Below are positions 33,301 to 48,300 of a stretch of 64,000 nucleotides of DNA, one piece after another. The translations under genes and the position numbers were made by a program. The DNA comes from Bedellia somnulentella (Eukaryota > Arthropoda > Insecta > Lepidoptera > Bedelliidae). The stretch spans positions 2,976,001 to 3,040,000 of the forward strand of contig OY755177.1 of the NCBI GenBank assembly GCA_963576735.1. Reading direction: 5' to 3'. Every line of letters begins with the position of its first letter. Position 1 is the stretch's first letter. The notes beneath the pieces were generated by a model. The model did not search any database. It was not told the origin of the DNA and saw nothing but the letters and a program-made list of their open reading frames with translations.

Positions 33301-36300
33301 TATGATACTATTATATGTAGACATTAAATTTAAAGAAAGAAAAGACATCTGTAGACTCTCTGTTGAACAACATGTAGAAATCTCATGCATTGAATTGAGC
33401 AAGTATATAATTTTGTGTGTATATCGCCCACCCAAAGGTAACTATGACATCTTTGAAGCAGCGATGGAAGATGCTTTGGGGATGGCTTCCCGCAGCTCCA
33501 GAGAGGTTGTAGTTTGTGGGGATTTCAATGTTGACTTGTTGGGTGAGGGTCTAGTAAAGGAGAGAATATTGACATTTTTTCAATCATTTAATCTTCTAAT
33601 TGTATTTAATGAGCCAACCCGAATTACCTCGACCTCTGCAACATGTTTAGATAATATTTATTGCAATTGTGATTACTCCGGTCACTTCCTTTTTGATTGC
33701 ATTACCTCAGACCACAAGGGTCAATTTATAAATTTAGAATTTACCATCGAAAAGAAAAAGTCAACAGTATGTAGACAGATAACTGAAAAAAAACTTAGCT
33801 TATTTGAAAATAATATTAGGTCTAGCATCAGCCCCCCAATGAGAAGCAGTGAATCATTAGAGAATTGTCTTTCATTCATCAATGAGCTAAAAACTGAATT
33901 CAACAAAATCTTTAAAACTAAGGTAATACTGTGTAATACAAAATGCTCTTTTGCTGAATGGGCCACCACTGGAATTAGAATAAGTAGAGATCACCTATAT
34001 AACATTTATAGAGAAAAGTCCTATAACTTCAACCAAGATTTTATTATTTATGTCAGAAATTATTCAAAAATTTTCAAAAAAGTTTGTGGTGAAGCTAAAT
34101 CTAGATGCATAAAACATAAAATTATGAATTCTTCTAACAAGAGTAAGACTGTCTGGAAAATAATTAACAGTGAAACTGGAAAACTAAAGTCCCCACATGA
34201 TCTCAATTTATTATTAGATAATGAACTGATACAGTCAAAATCACAAATTGCTGACATTTTTGAAAATCATTTTATAAATACCCCCACTCAGACAACAGAG
34301 AAATTAAATTCATGTCCCCAGAAAGCTCTTGAGTTGTTGGAACAAAATGTTACCAAAACAACAGCACAGTTTTCTTTCAAGTATGTTGACAATAATGATA
34401 TAATTAAAAATTTTAAAACTATTAATCTTAAAAAAACCGAAGACATAACAGGAATGTCAGTTTTCGTCATAAACAGAATAATAAATATAATCGCTCCTCA
34501 TTTAACGATACTTTTTAATAAATGTATAGATATAGGAGAATTTCCAGACTGTATGAAGTTAAGTAGGCTCATCCCACTACATAAATCAGGAGATAGTCAG
34601 GACTTTACCAATTATAGGCCTATTTCTATTTTGCCAGTTCTCAGTAAAGTTTTTGAGAAAATCATGTCCAACCAAATGCTTTCATATTTCAACAATCATA
34701 ATATATTCCATGACGAGCAATATGGTTTCACCAAAGGTAGGTCTACTGTAGATGCAGGAGTGTCACTAATGAAACATATTTTTAATTCATGGGAAAACTC
34801 CCGGGATGCATTAGGTATATTTTGTGACCTCACAAAAGCTTTTGATTGTGTAAAAAAAGAAATAGCGTTGATTAAACTTAAATATTACGGTTTTGACGAG
34901 CAAGCACTGAAATTAATGGCATCATATCTTCATAAAAGAACTTTAAAGGTTGATATTAATGGAACCACGTCGGAAGGATCGGAAATAGAGATGGGCGTTC
35001 CTCAAGGTTCTATACTTGGCCCATTACTGTTTCTGATTTACATTAATGATTTACCATTTATGGTACAAAAGTATTCTGAGATAGTTATGTTTGCAGATGA
35101 CACATCTTTAATATTTAATGTAGCGAGATCCTCTACATCTCTTGACGACGTAAATAAAGCTATCTCACTGGTATTGCATTGGTTTACTGTAAATAACCTG
35201 GTTCTAAATGCCAAAAAAACTAAATGTATTAAATTTACTTTACCGAATGTTAGGCAAGTTGATAACAATATTGTTATTGATAGTGAACAAGTAGAATTAG
35301 TGAAAGAAACAAAATTCCTAGGGATAATAATCGATTCTAAGTTGCAATGGGGACCCCATATACTAACACTTTCTAAAAGGCTGAGCTCAGCAGCGTATGC
35401 CGTGCGTAAGATTAGAGAAATAGCAGACGTAGAAACAGCTCGCATTGTGTATTTCAGTTATTTCCATAGTATTATGTCGTACGGTATTTTATTATGGGGT
35501 AAAGCGGCTGATGTTCATAAAGTTTTCGTCTTACAAAAGCGAGCTATCCGATCTATTTACATGTTGAGGTCGAGGTATTCGTTGCGCGAAAAATTTAAAG
35601 ATATTGGCATTTTAACTGTCCCTTGCCAATACATATTTGAGAATTTAATGTATGCCAAAAAGAATATAGGCCAATTTAGTAAAGTTAGTGATAGGCATAC
35701 TGTTAATACTCGAAATAAGGAGAAACTTAACGTACCGAAGTGGAGACTTAATAAAGTAAGTAACTCCTTTATGGGACTATCCCTGAAAATGTTCAACAAA
35801 CTTCCTTCTGACATATTGGAATTGCCTGTGGCATCTTTTAAAAAGGCAATAAAAGCCATGCTTTTAAAGAAGTCTTACTACAGTGTTCAAGATTTTTTAA
35901 ACGACAAGGACCCAACGCGCACATGACCGTGTCCGTAAAGCTATAAATCTTCCCTCGTTATTTCCAGGAATAATTGACTGGTGAGGATTTTTCTTCTCAC
36001 GTTATGTGATTGGTTTTTGTGATGGACAATTTATTTTAAATATGTCAAACTAGCGTTTGGTTTTGTCGCATAGAAAATCTTTTATAAAGTAAAAACATGT
36101 TAATAAACTGAAATTGTACAAACCATGTTTTGAAAAAATGAAAAAATGTGAATGTAAAGAGTTTCTTTGTTGCTTCTTCTCTTTACGAACACCTTCCGAA
36201 GCAACGGACTAATGATAAATTTAAAAAAATTTGACGTTCAAAAAATGTTAATTTTTAACTTAATTTTGAAAAATAAACTTTTTGACTTTTGACTTTTTTA

Positions 36301-39300
36301 TGGATGAGTCAGTTTGTGACCACGCCCCCTGTAGGTGTGCCGAAACGTCAGACAAATATATCACGTGAGTCGCATAAATGTGGTTAATCCCGTTTTTTTA
36401 TATAATGTATCCAAACAGCGAGTGTTTCAAGTAGGTGTAAGTGTACTTTCCGAAGTGTTGAAGTTATTTATTCTGAAGATCTAGCTTACTTTTCTTTGGT
36501 TGTATAGTGTATCGTGCAGATATAATTAAGAATTAAAGATTAAATATAAGGGCGATGCGGTTGGAAACCCATCACCAAAAACCTTTATTTTACCACCTTT
36601 TCCCCACTCAACTTCCAAAAGTGGCTGAGGAATTTATAATTCCCTGGCTCTGGCTACCCCTTCTAGGGAATCATAGCCGTGAGTATATGTATGTATGTAT
36701 AATTAAGAAATATTACCTAGTTTTATAGATGTATTAGTATAACGAGCAGTAACAGGTATGGGTGGGAAGAGACGTAGTGTTTCCTTTATAACAGCTTCTG
36801 TATACACCAGCTTCGGTAAATCGTCCTTTGTTATTTCTGCACCAGACGATTCTATTATATCTTTTATTCTGCAATAGAGATGTCAAAAGGTAAATAGTAG
36901 TTTATGTCAATAAAATAATTTGACATTTATTTGCAAGTTAAACGACATACACTGAACATTAATACTCACGGCCATACATCATAAAAAGGGGTAGACAGAG
37001 CTTTAGAGTTTTTCAGCTGCATTTGACAATTGAGAGGAGATAATGCAAGATGGTAGAAATAAAGTATCGTTGGTGATGGGCCTCCAACCACATCACCCAA
37101 AAACTACTTAAAAAGCACAATACCCTTAGTCGCCTCTTACGACACTCGGGGGTAGAAAGCGGTAGCGACATTCTACGCCGGCACTACACGGCTACGCTTA
37201 ACACTATCCTAATAAGTTTGATTTCGAGTTCTGGATGTGGCATTTACGCCAAACACTTACTAATTTTTCAGTAATCTTTATATATTATTTCTGTAAGCCT
37301 CTTTCTTGCCCGGAAGCCTGTGACGCGATGAGTTAAGCTAGAAATTTGGTTCAGGTATCGTTTTGTACAGTTCGCGGCCGTCGTGTGCACAAAACATCTG
37401 ATGTAACTGAATTAAGTTAATTGTTATAGAATTTCAAAGTTTCGATTTTGGCCCATAAACTTTGCTTGAGTGTCATTAGCGCGCGCAAACTTTAGTCGAT
37501 CAGAGCTGCGCTGTGATTGGTCGGAAAATTTCAAAATAAACTCATTTTATTGGACGCGACGTAGTCGCGCCAGGGTTACCCACTAGTATGTGTAGTTAAT
37601 CTAGGTAATTTGAAAATTAAACCACATACTGATGATACACAATATTTAGAATTCTATATTTTTTTTTTTTCGTGGGTAGATGTTAATAACTAAACAGTGT
37701 GCTCTTAATTTAAGTAATAAAATTTATTTAAAATAGTTGTTACAATACAGTAATTTAATGTTATAATCTATCACAGTGAACTACCACATGCTAGCATTTA
37801 TTATTTCCTGAGTGGCAACAGTTTTGAGTGAAATCACAATTTTCTAACCGCACTTCACTTTTCTTGATTTAACAATGGAGGCTAATAAATATCAAGAATC
37901 ACTGGATGACTTGACAAACTCGTTCAATAAGCGAATGGATGCCTTTGAAGTTAAGATGCAGCAGTCCGGCTCACCTACACAAACTTCAACTGATCTCTCC
38001 GCAGAATTTGCTGAATTTCGCTCGTTCATTAGTCAAGTATTGACTAATTTGCAAAAGCAGGTTACCATTATATCAAGTCAAACTGATCAACTTGAAATGC
38101 GAAGTCGACGCAAAATGCTTCTGATACATGGTTTGGCAGAGAGCAAGGACGAGGATACTGCCACAGTCGCTACCAAGCTGGTTGTGGAGAAACTTGGTGT
38201 TTCAAACTTTGCTCCGGGTGATATCAGTCGCTGTCATCGAATGGGACGGTCTGCAGGTGATCGAATTAGACCAATACTTGTGAAGTTTAAGAACTTAGAT
38301 GTTCGGGACCAGGTATGGTCATCCAAGACTCGTCTCAAAGGCACTGGTACAACATTGTCAGAGTTTTTGACGAAAAGGCGGCATGATGCCTTTATTGCAG
38401 CACGGCAGAAGTTTGGAGTGGCGCAGTGCTGGACGCGCGAAGGATTCATTCATATCATAGCTCCGGATGGGTCGCGTCATCGCCTCACGACGATTGCTGA
38501 ACTGAATAGGATTCCGAGCAGTTCAGCACCAGCTGCTTCCGCTGCGGCTGCTACCGGGGCTCCTACTAAGCAGAAGAAAACTCAGAAGCCGGCAACAACC
38601 AGGCCCGTGCGTACCGGACGAAAATGATAGTGTAGGTTTCTAAACTAGTTCTTCATACATTGCCAATTATAGAACTGATAAAATTTACGTGTAAAGGTTA
38701 AATATGAGCCGCTCATAGTACATTACATTTTCTTTTTGAAACCGTTCTATTTATCCTTACATTGTTTTATTAAAGTATATTTGTGTAAACTTTCAGTTTT
38801 GCTTGTTGTGTTTTGTTTGTTTGTTGTGATAATAATGTAATCTTTCATTTTTGGTTGATGGCGTCTACCTAGTAGTCACATTATTTTCGCCAGTGTCTTC
38901 TGTTTATTCCAATTTGTTTGTTTTTCATTTACTTGCCTGGCAGACACAGACTGAATTCAATAATGAGCGTCTTCTCTATGCACTTTACGTTTTCGGCAAT
39001 TTAAATTCCTTAAAGCCATAATATTCTTATTTGTTGTTTAGATACCTTTCTTTTTTAATTTGTTTGTGCAGCTACAATGCGTTCTGTTTACGTGTCAGTT
39101 CGCATATAAATATTGTTTGTTTTATCCATCCACCCTGCTGGCAGGTGATGGTTCACTGCATGTATTATTGTTTTAATACTAAGTTTGATAATTATAGTTT
39201 AGGGTATTTTATAACGGTATATATTAGTTTAGACATATTTATTTATTATATTAGAAACTTATAATGCAACAAAACCTCTGTGATAATGACTTGAGTGACG

Positions 39301-42300
39301 ATTACCAATCGTTTTCTTTGTCCGACGATTTAGACACTAGTGGTAGTTTTTATAGTATCCCTTCGTTAGCCGAAACGTTGGATGCTCACTTTTCTGCACT
39401 TCAGAGTAATTTAAATATCATTCATATTAACGCTCAAAGCATACCAGCTCACTTTACAGATATGTTGTCTTCTTTTGACAGTAAAAGTATTCATGCTATT
39501 CTTGTTTCTGAATCTTGGCTAAAACCTTGTCTTCCTTCTGCCTCCTACACTCTACCAGGATTTCAACTTATCAGAAACGATCGTGTAAACGGTCGTGGTG
39601 GTGGTGTTGCTATTTATCTCCGAGACCATATTCCTTATTCCATTATTAGCACTTCATCGCAACCTCCTCCCTCCAATGCAGGTGAACATTTATTTATAGA
39701 ACTCGCTTTAGGTCACAATAAAGTTTTACTTGGTGTTTACTATAGTCCATCTCTACTTTTAAATTATTTTCCTTCGTTTGAGAAGCTCTTGGAAGACCTT
39801 ACTCCCTCGTACGACCACTCCATTATTATGGGTGATTTTAACACTTGTCTTAAAAAAGGAGATTTCCGCTCTAAATCCCTAGTTTCAATTTTCCAAAGTA
39901 GTAATTTTCATATTCTACCTCTTGATGCCACTCATAACTTACCAAATTGTACGCCGTCTCTTTTAGACCTTATAGCTGTCTCTTCTCCCAATCATGTTGC
40001 TCTTCATGGACAAACTCCGGCTGATGCTTTTTCTCATCACGATCTTCTGTACTTGTCCTATAAACTTCGCCCTCCTAAAAATAAGTCAAAAATTCTTCTG
40101 CAACGCAGCTTTGGTAGTATAGATCTGGATAGGCTGCGACATGATGCCTCGAACATTGACTGGACGTCATGTACTACAGCGGGTACTGTCGATGAACAAG
40201 TGAACATTTTTAATACTCTACTAACAGCACTTTATGACGTTCATGCACCAATAAAAGCGGTGAAAATGAAACATTTACCGGCACCATGGCTCAGTACTGA
40301 TATTAAAAATCTTTTGACTAAAAAAGCACGTGCCAAGTCTAAATTTAAATCTCGACCAACTGATGTAAATAAAGAAAAGTAGGTTTTAATTCGAAATCAT
40401 TGCAATAGGGTGTGTAGGGATGCACAACGACACCACATTCATGAATCCGTTGAAAATGGCGATCCAGCTAAAATCTGGAAGTTTCTTAGATCCTTAGGAG
40501 TTGGAAAATCTCGTCAAGATTCAATCCCAAAAGACATTGACCTCAAGTTACTTAACAATCATTTTTCCTCATCTTCTGCCTTTGGAGGTTTTCAAAAGGC
40601 TGAAACATTAAATTATCTTTCTGCACTTCCAACTCCGGATCATCCACCCTTTAATATGTGTCAATTCTCCGATTGTGATGTTAATAAGAACATTATATCT
40701 ATTACATCAAACGCAGTAGGCGGTGATTGTATTAGCCGTAAAATGATATTGCCTATCCTTGACATAATTGTTCCCGTTATCACCAAAATCTTTAACAATT
40801 CCATATCCTCAGGATCATTTCCAACAATATGGAAAGAAGCCCAAGTTACCCCTATTCCTAAAAAAGTCAATCCTAAGTCCTTTTCTGAATATCGTCCTAT
40901 ATCTATCCTCCCTTTCCTTTCTAAAGTTCTTGAACGATTGGTTAATAGACAACTCAGTGACTTTCTCACTAAAAATGATCTCCTTAATCCTTTTCAATCT
41001 GGTTTCCGTCCTTCTCACAGTACTGTCACGGCTCTTGTCAAAATTACTGACGACATTCGTTTGGGGATGGATAAGGGTCTGCTGACTATCCTGGCATTGC
41101 TAGATTTCAGTAGTGCCTTCAACACAGTTGACTTCGAAATATTATTAGCTTTACTTCGTTCTCTTAACATATCTCCAACGGTGATTGACTGGTTTCGTAG
41201 TTATCTACTAGGAAGACGGCAGCGTATTCGCATCGAGGAGTCTTACTCTCCCTGGTGCGAGTTAACTGCCGGTGTTCCACAAGGTGGTGTGTTGTCTCCT
41301 CTTTTATTTGCTATATTTATTAATAGTATTTCTCTTCAACTAACTTCTTCCTACCACCTTTATGCAGATGATCTTCAGATTTACACACAGGCTAATTTTG
41401 ACCAATTAAATATGTCCATAAACTTGATTAATGTTGATTTGGAGCGGATTTTGAAATGGAGTGAAGCATATGGACTAAAAGTGAATCCAAATAAGACACA
41501 GATAATTATAGTCGGTAGTTCTCGAATTATTTCTAGGATCGACTATAAGTCACTACCGCCTATATTATTTGACGGAACATCAATTCCTTTTAGCCCTACA
41601 GTTAAAAACCTAGGGATAATGATAGACAGCACCTTATCTTGGGTGCCACAATTAGAAATGGTTAGCCGAAAGATGTTCGCTTCAGCGGGATCCCTCAGAA
41701 GGTGGCGTAATTTTCTTCCTACTGCTACTAAAACTGCGTTAGCTCAATCACTTCTCTTGCCCCTTCTTGACTATGCTGATACTTGCTACCTTGATATAAC
41801 TGAAGAGCAACTTAATAAACTTGAGCGCCTCCAAAACTTTTGCATTAGGTTTATTTTTGGATTGAGGAAATATGATCATGTATCTGTATATCGCACTCAA
41901 CTGAAATGGCTTCCTATTCGTCTCCGCCGGAATGCACATACACTTTCTCTCCTTCACTCTATTTTATTCAATCCTGCCACCCCTTTCTATCTAAAAGAAC
42001 GTTTTCAATTTCTCTCCTCTTCCCACGATCTTAATCTACGTTCTGAACATAATCTTCTATTAAGCATTCCCTCCCATTCAACCAATTACTATGGCTCCTC
42101 CTTCACTGTGCAGGCTGTTCAATTGTGGAACGCACTTCCGGTAGAGATTCGTCAGGCTAAATCCCAATCTATTTTTAAGGATATGGTAAAAAAGCACTAC
42201 CTCACTGAAACGCTATAATACTGTTGCAAATTAAATTATATATATTAAGTATATAAATAAAAATATGTATCATAATATTGTATGTAGTTTTAATTTATTG

Positions 42301-45300
42301 TATCATAGTATTTATATGTTTGTTAATAGTTTATTATTTTATAACTAGATTTAAGTATGACTTGATTGTTGTATTGTTTAAGCAGATTAACGCATAGTCA
42401 TCAGTTTCACCATGTTGTTGTACATCTATCTCACATGACTCTAATTTATTGACCTCTCCATTCAAAGGTTGTCTGGAAGAGATCGCTTTTAGTGATAAGA
42501 CCGCCAATTGTACTTTTGTTAATTCATTCTGTGTATTTGTAATTGTTTTTCCACATTTGATGTACAATAAAGAGTTTTCTGTTCTGTTCTGTTCTATATG
42601 TCTCTGCTAACCCTTGAGAAATTTACAGTGGCGTAAATAATATATATAGTTTTGGGCTGAGGAACTATTAATATGATTTCGGTAAATAGGGAACAAAAAG
42701 TATGCTATATACTACCATGAAATTGTAGCACTCAAATCTTTTTGCATACATATAGAATGCAGGAAGCTGTAATTAAAATGTGTAGTGTTGGCCTTAGAAT
42801 AGCACTACTCAATTTCATTTCCTGGGTAAGGTAAGAGGCAACTATAGATATTAGGGCTATTGAAGTATTTTTTGGGAGATGCAGTTGGAGACCCATCAGC
42901 AAAAACTTTTAGTTTACACTCTTTTCCTACTCAAATTGTTAACTTAGCTAAAGAATTTCTCATTACAAAGCTCTGGCTATCCCTTCTAGGTATTTACAAC
43001 CATATGTATGTGATACAGTAAGCTATATGGTGCCATAATCCTGTATTAATTGGATTTGTAAATAGCTGTGTAGTGTCGGCTTAGAATAGCACTACCCCAT
43101 TTCTTCCGGTGGGTGTACGTAAGAGGCGACTAACGGTATTGGGGCTATTAAGGGATTTTTGGGCGATGCGGTTGGAGACCCATCACCAACAACCTTTATT
43201 CTACCATCTTTTCCCCACTCAACTTCCAAAAGTGGCTGAGAAATTTCTAATTTCTCAGCTCTGGCTACCCTTTTTAGGGATTTAAAGCCGTGAGTATATG
43301 TATGTTGTAAATGAGCTCATTCTCATAAGCCAAAACTCAATAATCCAAGTTCAGTTATCCAAGTTTTTAGATCTTAATACTTTGACACAGGCGAAATCTT
43401 AAGCCATTTATATCCGCCGCATGGATCCTTGTCTTAAAAGCACATTATATTTTATCACCTAATGCTCGTTATACACATAATCTTTTTGGAAATTTTATTT
43501 AAGTTGTAAATAAGCCTATTGTCATGTCATTTAACTGTTTTTATTCCATCTTAAACATAAATACATATACTCACGGCCATAAATCCCAAAAAGGGGTAGC
43601 CAGGGCTTCAAAGCGCAAAGCTCCGCGTAAAGTTGATAGGGGACGAGTTGGTAGAATTAAAGTATCATTGGTAATGGGTCTCCAACCCCATCGCCCAAAA
43701 AATGCGTCTGTATCTAAAAATGTTATTGTATCATAATATATTTATTTTTTAATGGCACTGAAAAATATCACGTGTTCTGGCCGCCATGATCAAAGCCCCA
43801 GTTCTGCGACGGTTTCAGCGGTTCGATGTGTAATTTGTCCAGTCCATAGCCACTTAAGTTTAGCATTATGCATTCATATTACATATATATTCTCACGCCA
43901 TTAAAAGTTACATTAAATCTACAGTACAATGTAAGGAAAAGTGAATGCATGGTCTTTCAGGCCCGGGGTAGCACTTGTCCGTTGCCACTATCTGCCATCA
44001 AATTGTATGGCACTCCACTTCAGCAGGTCCATGAATTTAAATACCTAGGACACTGGGTGACCTCTGACCTGAGGGACAATGCAGACATTGAGAGGGAGCG
44101 AAGGGCACTGTCTGTGAGGGCGAATATGATTGCCCGTAGGTTTGCTCGGTGCTCGACTGAAGTAAAAATCTGCCTTTTTCGAGCCTACTGCACCAGTTTT
44201 TACACGAGCGGCCTGTGGGTTAGTTATGCGCAGAAACAGTACAGTGCCCTGCGCGTGCAGTATAATAATGCATTCAGGGTGATTGTGGGGCTGCCCCGTT
44301 TCTGTAGCACGTCGGGGATGTTCGGCCAGGCGAGGGTTGACTGTTTCTACACCACCATGCGCAAGCGGTGCACATCCCTGGGGCGCAGGATCCGGGCCAG
44401 CCCTAACACCATACTGAGTGCATTTGCAAGTAGGTTTGACTGCGAGTATGTAAACCACTGCAGTATGATACATGCACGCGCACTACCTAAAGTAAAATAG
44501 GATTGTGCTGTGGGTCGGGGCGTTATTTATTTGTATAGTTTAACTTTTGAGTATTTTATTATTATTTTATTTCTTGACATTTATTGATTAAGTTTTTATT
44601 ATATATTTTTATTTATTGAAATTGTGTGTTTTAAAACTATTGTAATGATTAATAATGGATTTTATTATCTGAGAAATAAATGATTTGATTTGATTTGATT
44701 TGATTAGTCCTTATTGGAGAACTCCTGTCGTCCTGAATAGAGACTGTCAATTACCATTTCTGGAGATGTAAGAGGTTGATGAATGAACATAACGCTAGAG
44801 GCCAATTATTTTTTTCATATCCACTCTTTAATCGTTTGTGTGTAAAATAAAGATGCTCTTAAGGAGGTAACATATATTAAAAAACTTACTCATCATAAAG
44901 TCTTTGCTGTATATGAGGATAGGATCCGATCATGACAAGAGCAAAAGTAAGAGTAGTGGCGATAGTGTCGTGTCCAGCTATTATCAGAGTATCCACTTCT
45001 TCCACCACTTCTTGTTCCGATAATGAACCATTGGTTTCTAGGTTGTATATAAGATCGAAGAAACTTTGGTATTGTCCTGAAATTGAAACGAAAGTCTTAT
45101 TACTTCCATAACATACAGGAGGCTATTAAACATATACACTAATAGACCTGAGAGTCACACTGTATATCCCTTAAAGGATGTCAAGGGTACTAATTACATA
45201 CATACATATACTCACGGCTATAATTAGAAATTCTTCAGCCAGTTTTGGAAAGTTGAGTGGGGAAAAGATGGTAAAACAAAGGTTGTTGGTGATTGGTCTC

Positions 45301-48300
45301 CAACCGCATCGCCCAAAAATCCCTTAAAAGCCCCAATACCGTTAGTCGCCTCTTACGTACAAACATCGGAAGAAATGGGGTAGTGCTTTTCTAAGCCGGC
45401 ACTATACGGCTGCACGGTACTAATCAATATATATATATTATTTTATATGTTGTAGCCCCAAAAGTTAATGATTTGTTTGTTTTCTTTATAAATAAGTATC
45501 TATTACGTGATCATTGGGACTTATAGTTATTTTACCGGGTAACACATCAGAACAGAGTAATATTTTCTATTAACATAAATTATAATAATAATTGCCGTGT
45601 AGAATGCCGGCTTAGAATAACACTACCCCATTTCTACCCGTGGGTGATCGTAAGAGGCGACTAAGGGTATAGGGGCTTTTTAAGTGATTTTTGGGCGATG
45701 CGGTTGGAGTCCCATCACCAAAAACCTTTGTTTTATCATCTTTTCCTCAACTTTCCAAAAGTGGCTGATAAATTTGTAATTCTTTAGCTCTGGCTACCCC
45801 TTCTACATAAAAACAATAACATACTATACATTTTACTACTCCCTAGCAGCGATATTTAAGAATTGACGTGTATCATGAACGATCGAATGAAATTGGCATA
45901 ACGTAGTGGGCTACGCTTCTGTATTTCTGTCTGTATATCGAATCTGCATCACTTAATATTTATGATGAAGGAACCTTGTTCTGTCTGTATATCGATTTGA
46001 ATCTGCATCACTTAATATATATAACAAAGACAAGTTCCCATGTCTAGATAAAAAGCGGTCACTCAAATTGACAAATGAAAAGATGCCATTTGATTTCAAA
46101 GTACCTATCTGCTAACCCTTTTAAAGAACAACAAGTCAAAAGCTGTGACACTCTTACATTGTTTTTTACTCTGTTACAGTGGAAATGCGGTGTTTGTAAA
46201 AGTCTTGAGTGTAATTGGGAGTGGGAGTTGAAAATAGCACTGACATTTTCCGCTTGTATTTTTTGTTCCTCACCGAACGACTCGAGTGAACTTAGCGATA
46301 AGAATGACCTATTGGTTATGACAGTTTTGTTAAAAGACAACACGGTTTCTGAGAATTTCTCTTTTTTGTAAATAAAGTTCAAAATTTTCTGATGAAGAAA
46401 GTTTAGAACAGATAATTGAATTAAAATACTTAGCATTTGCCAGCAGACTCACTTTCTACTTCGTGCAGAAATCTAATTATTCTTTTAACAACGCAGTAAT
46501 GTAATCATTAATTTCTTAAAGACCGCTACCAAAGAGCGTCTTTTCCGCTTCCGTCAAGACTTTACTACTGCATATTCTTTATGAAACCCCAATATTGCTG
46601 TTTCTTTGTTTTCACTGTTTGGTCGACATGGATTTATCACAAAAGCTAGAATCAATATTACAAAGCTGGCCAGCTGTATTTGGTGCCACTTTTGACCCTC
46701 TCACAAATTTAAATACTATTCCACCTAAATCTGCCAAGTGTGGCTAATGTAATGATAGAATAGAATAGAATAGAATAGAAAACTCTTTATTGTACATCAA
46801 ATATGGAAAAACAATTACAAATACACAGAATGAATTAACAAAAGTACAATTGGCGGTCTTATCACTAAAAGCGATCTCTTCCAGACAACCTTTGAATGGA
46901 GAGGTCAATAAATTAGAGTCATGTGAGATAGATGTACAACAACATGGTGAAACTGATGACTATGCGTTAATCTGCATAAACAATAGAACAATCCAGTCAT
47001 ACTTAAATCTAGTTATAAAATAATAAACTATTAACAAACATATAAATACTATGATACAATAAATTAAAACTACATACAAATATTATGATACATATTTTTA
47101 TTTATATACTTAATATATATAATTTAATTTGCAACAGTATTATAGCGTTTCAGTGAGGTAGTGCTTTTTTACCATATCCTTAAAAATAGATTGGGATTTA
47201 GCCTGACGAATCTCTACCGGAAGTGCGTTCCACAATTGAACAGCCTGCACAGTGAAGGAGGAGCCATAGTAATTGGTTGAATGGGAGGGAATGCTTAATA
47301 GAAGATTATGTTCAGAACGTAGATTAAGATCGTGGGAAGAGGAGAGAAATTGAAAACGTTCTTTTAGATAGAAAGGGGTGGCAGGATTGAATAAAATAGA
47401 GTGAAGGAGAGAAAGTGTATGTGCATTCCGGCGGAGACGAATAGGAAGCCATTTCAGTTGAGTGCGATATACAGATACATGATCATATTTCCTCAATCCA
47501 AAAATAAACCTAATGCAAAAGTTTTGGAGGCGCTCAAGTTTATTAGGTTGCTCTTCAGTTATATCAAGGTAGCAAGTATCAGCATAGTCAAGAAGGGGCA
47601 AGAGAAGTGATTGAGCTAACGCAGTTTTAGTAGCAGTAGGAAGAAAATTACGCAACCTTCTGAGGGATCCCGCTGAAGCGAACATCTTCCGGCTAACCAT
47701 TTCTAATTGTGGCACCCAAGATAAGGTGCTGTCTATCATTATCCCTAGGTTTTTAACTGTAGGGCTAAAAGGAATTGATGTTCCGTCAAATAATATAGGC
47801 GGTAGTGACTTATAGTCGATCCTAGAAATAATTCGAGAACTACCGACTATAATTATCTGTGTCTTATTTGGATTCACTTTTAGTCCATATGCTTCACTCC
47901 ATTTCAAAATCCGCTCCAAATCAACATTAATCAAGTTTATGGACATATTTAATTGGTCAAAATTAGCCTGTGTGTAAATCTGAAGATCATCTGCATAAAG
48001 GTGGTAGGAAGAAGTTAGTTGAAGAGAAATACTATTAATAAATATAGCAAATAAAAGAGGAGACAACACACCACCTTGTGGAACACCGGCAGTTAACTCG
48101 CACCAGGGAGAGTAAGACTCCTCGATGCGAATACGCTGCCGTCTTCCTAGTAGATAACTACGAAACCAGTCAATCACCGTTGGAGATATGTTAAGAGAAC
48201 GAAGTAAAGCTAATAATATTTCGAAGTCAACTGTGTTGAAGGCACTACTGAAATCTAGCAATGCCAGGATAGTCAGCAGACCCTTATCCATCCCCAAACG

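Larger units (their letters stand above)
30500..36300 (+). mobile_element. LINE A: near full-length non-LTR retrotransposon (Jockey/CR1 group)
   Basis: Two-ORF LINE. The 5' boundary is approximate (just after a Helitron end at 30497); the 3' end has AATAAA-like sequence and TTTTGAC repeats near 36270-36300. ORF1 is split by a piggyBac-derived insertion and has one frameshift; ORF2 is uninterrupted. It sits in sense opposite to the host P450, inside the intron between the helix K and heme exons. Confidence 0.85.
37660..42597 (+). mobile_element. LINE B copy 1: near-complete non-LTR retrotransposon
   Basis: 5' limit approximate. Contains ORF1 (37875-38627) and ORF2 (39264-42218 with one stop). 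The 3' end at AATAAAGAG is followed by three TTCTG repeats (42577-42596). It lies in the P450 intron between the helix I and helix K exons, antisense to the gene. Confidence 0.87.

Noticed and set aside
35038..35445. 135-codon - strand ORF in LINE A
   Set aside because: Antisense to the reverse transcriptase; no domain.
39031..39264. 77-codon ORF before LINE B ORF2
   Set aside because: Lies in the inter-ORF spacer; cysteine/phenylalanine-rich low-quality translation without homology that I recognise.
44045..44473. 142-codon - strand ORF
   Set aside because: Antisense shadow of the LINE X reverse transcriptase fragment.
46075..46371. 98-codon ORF in an intron
   Set aside because: No recognisable domain or splice context; AT-rich chance ORF cannot be excluded.
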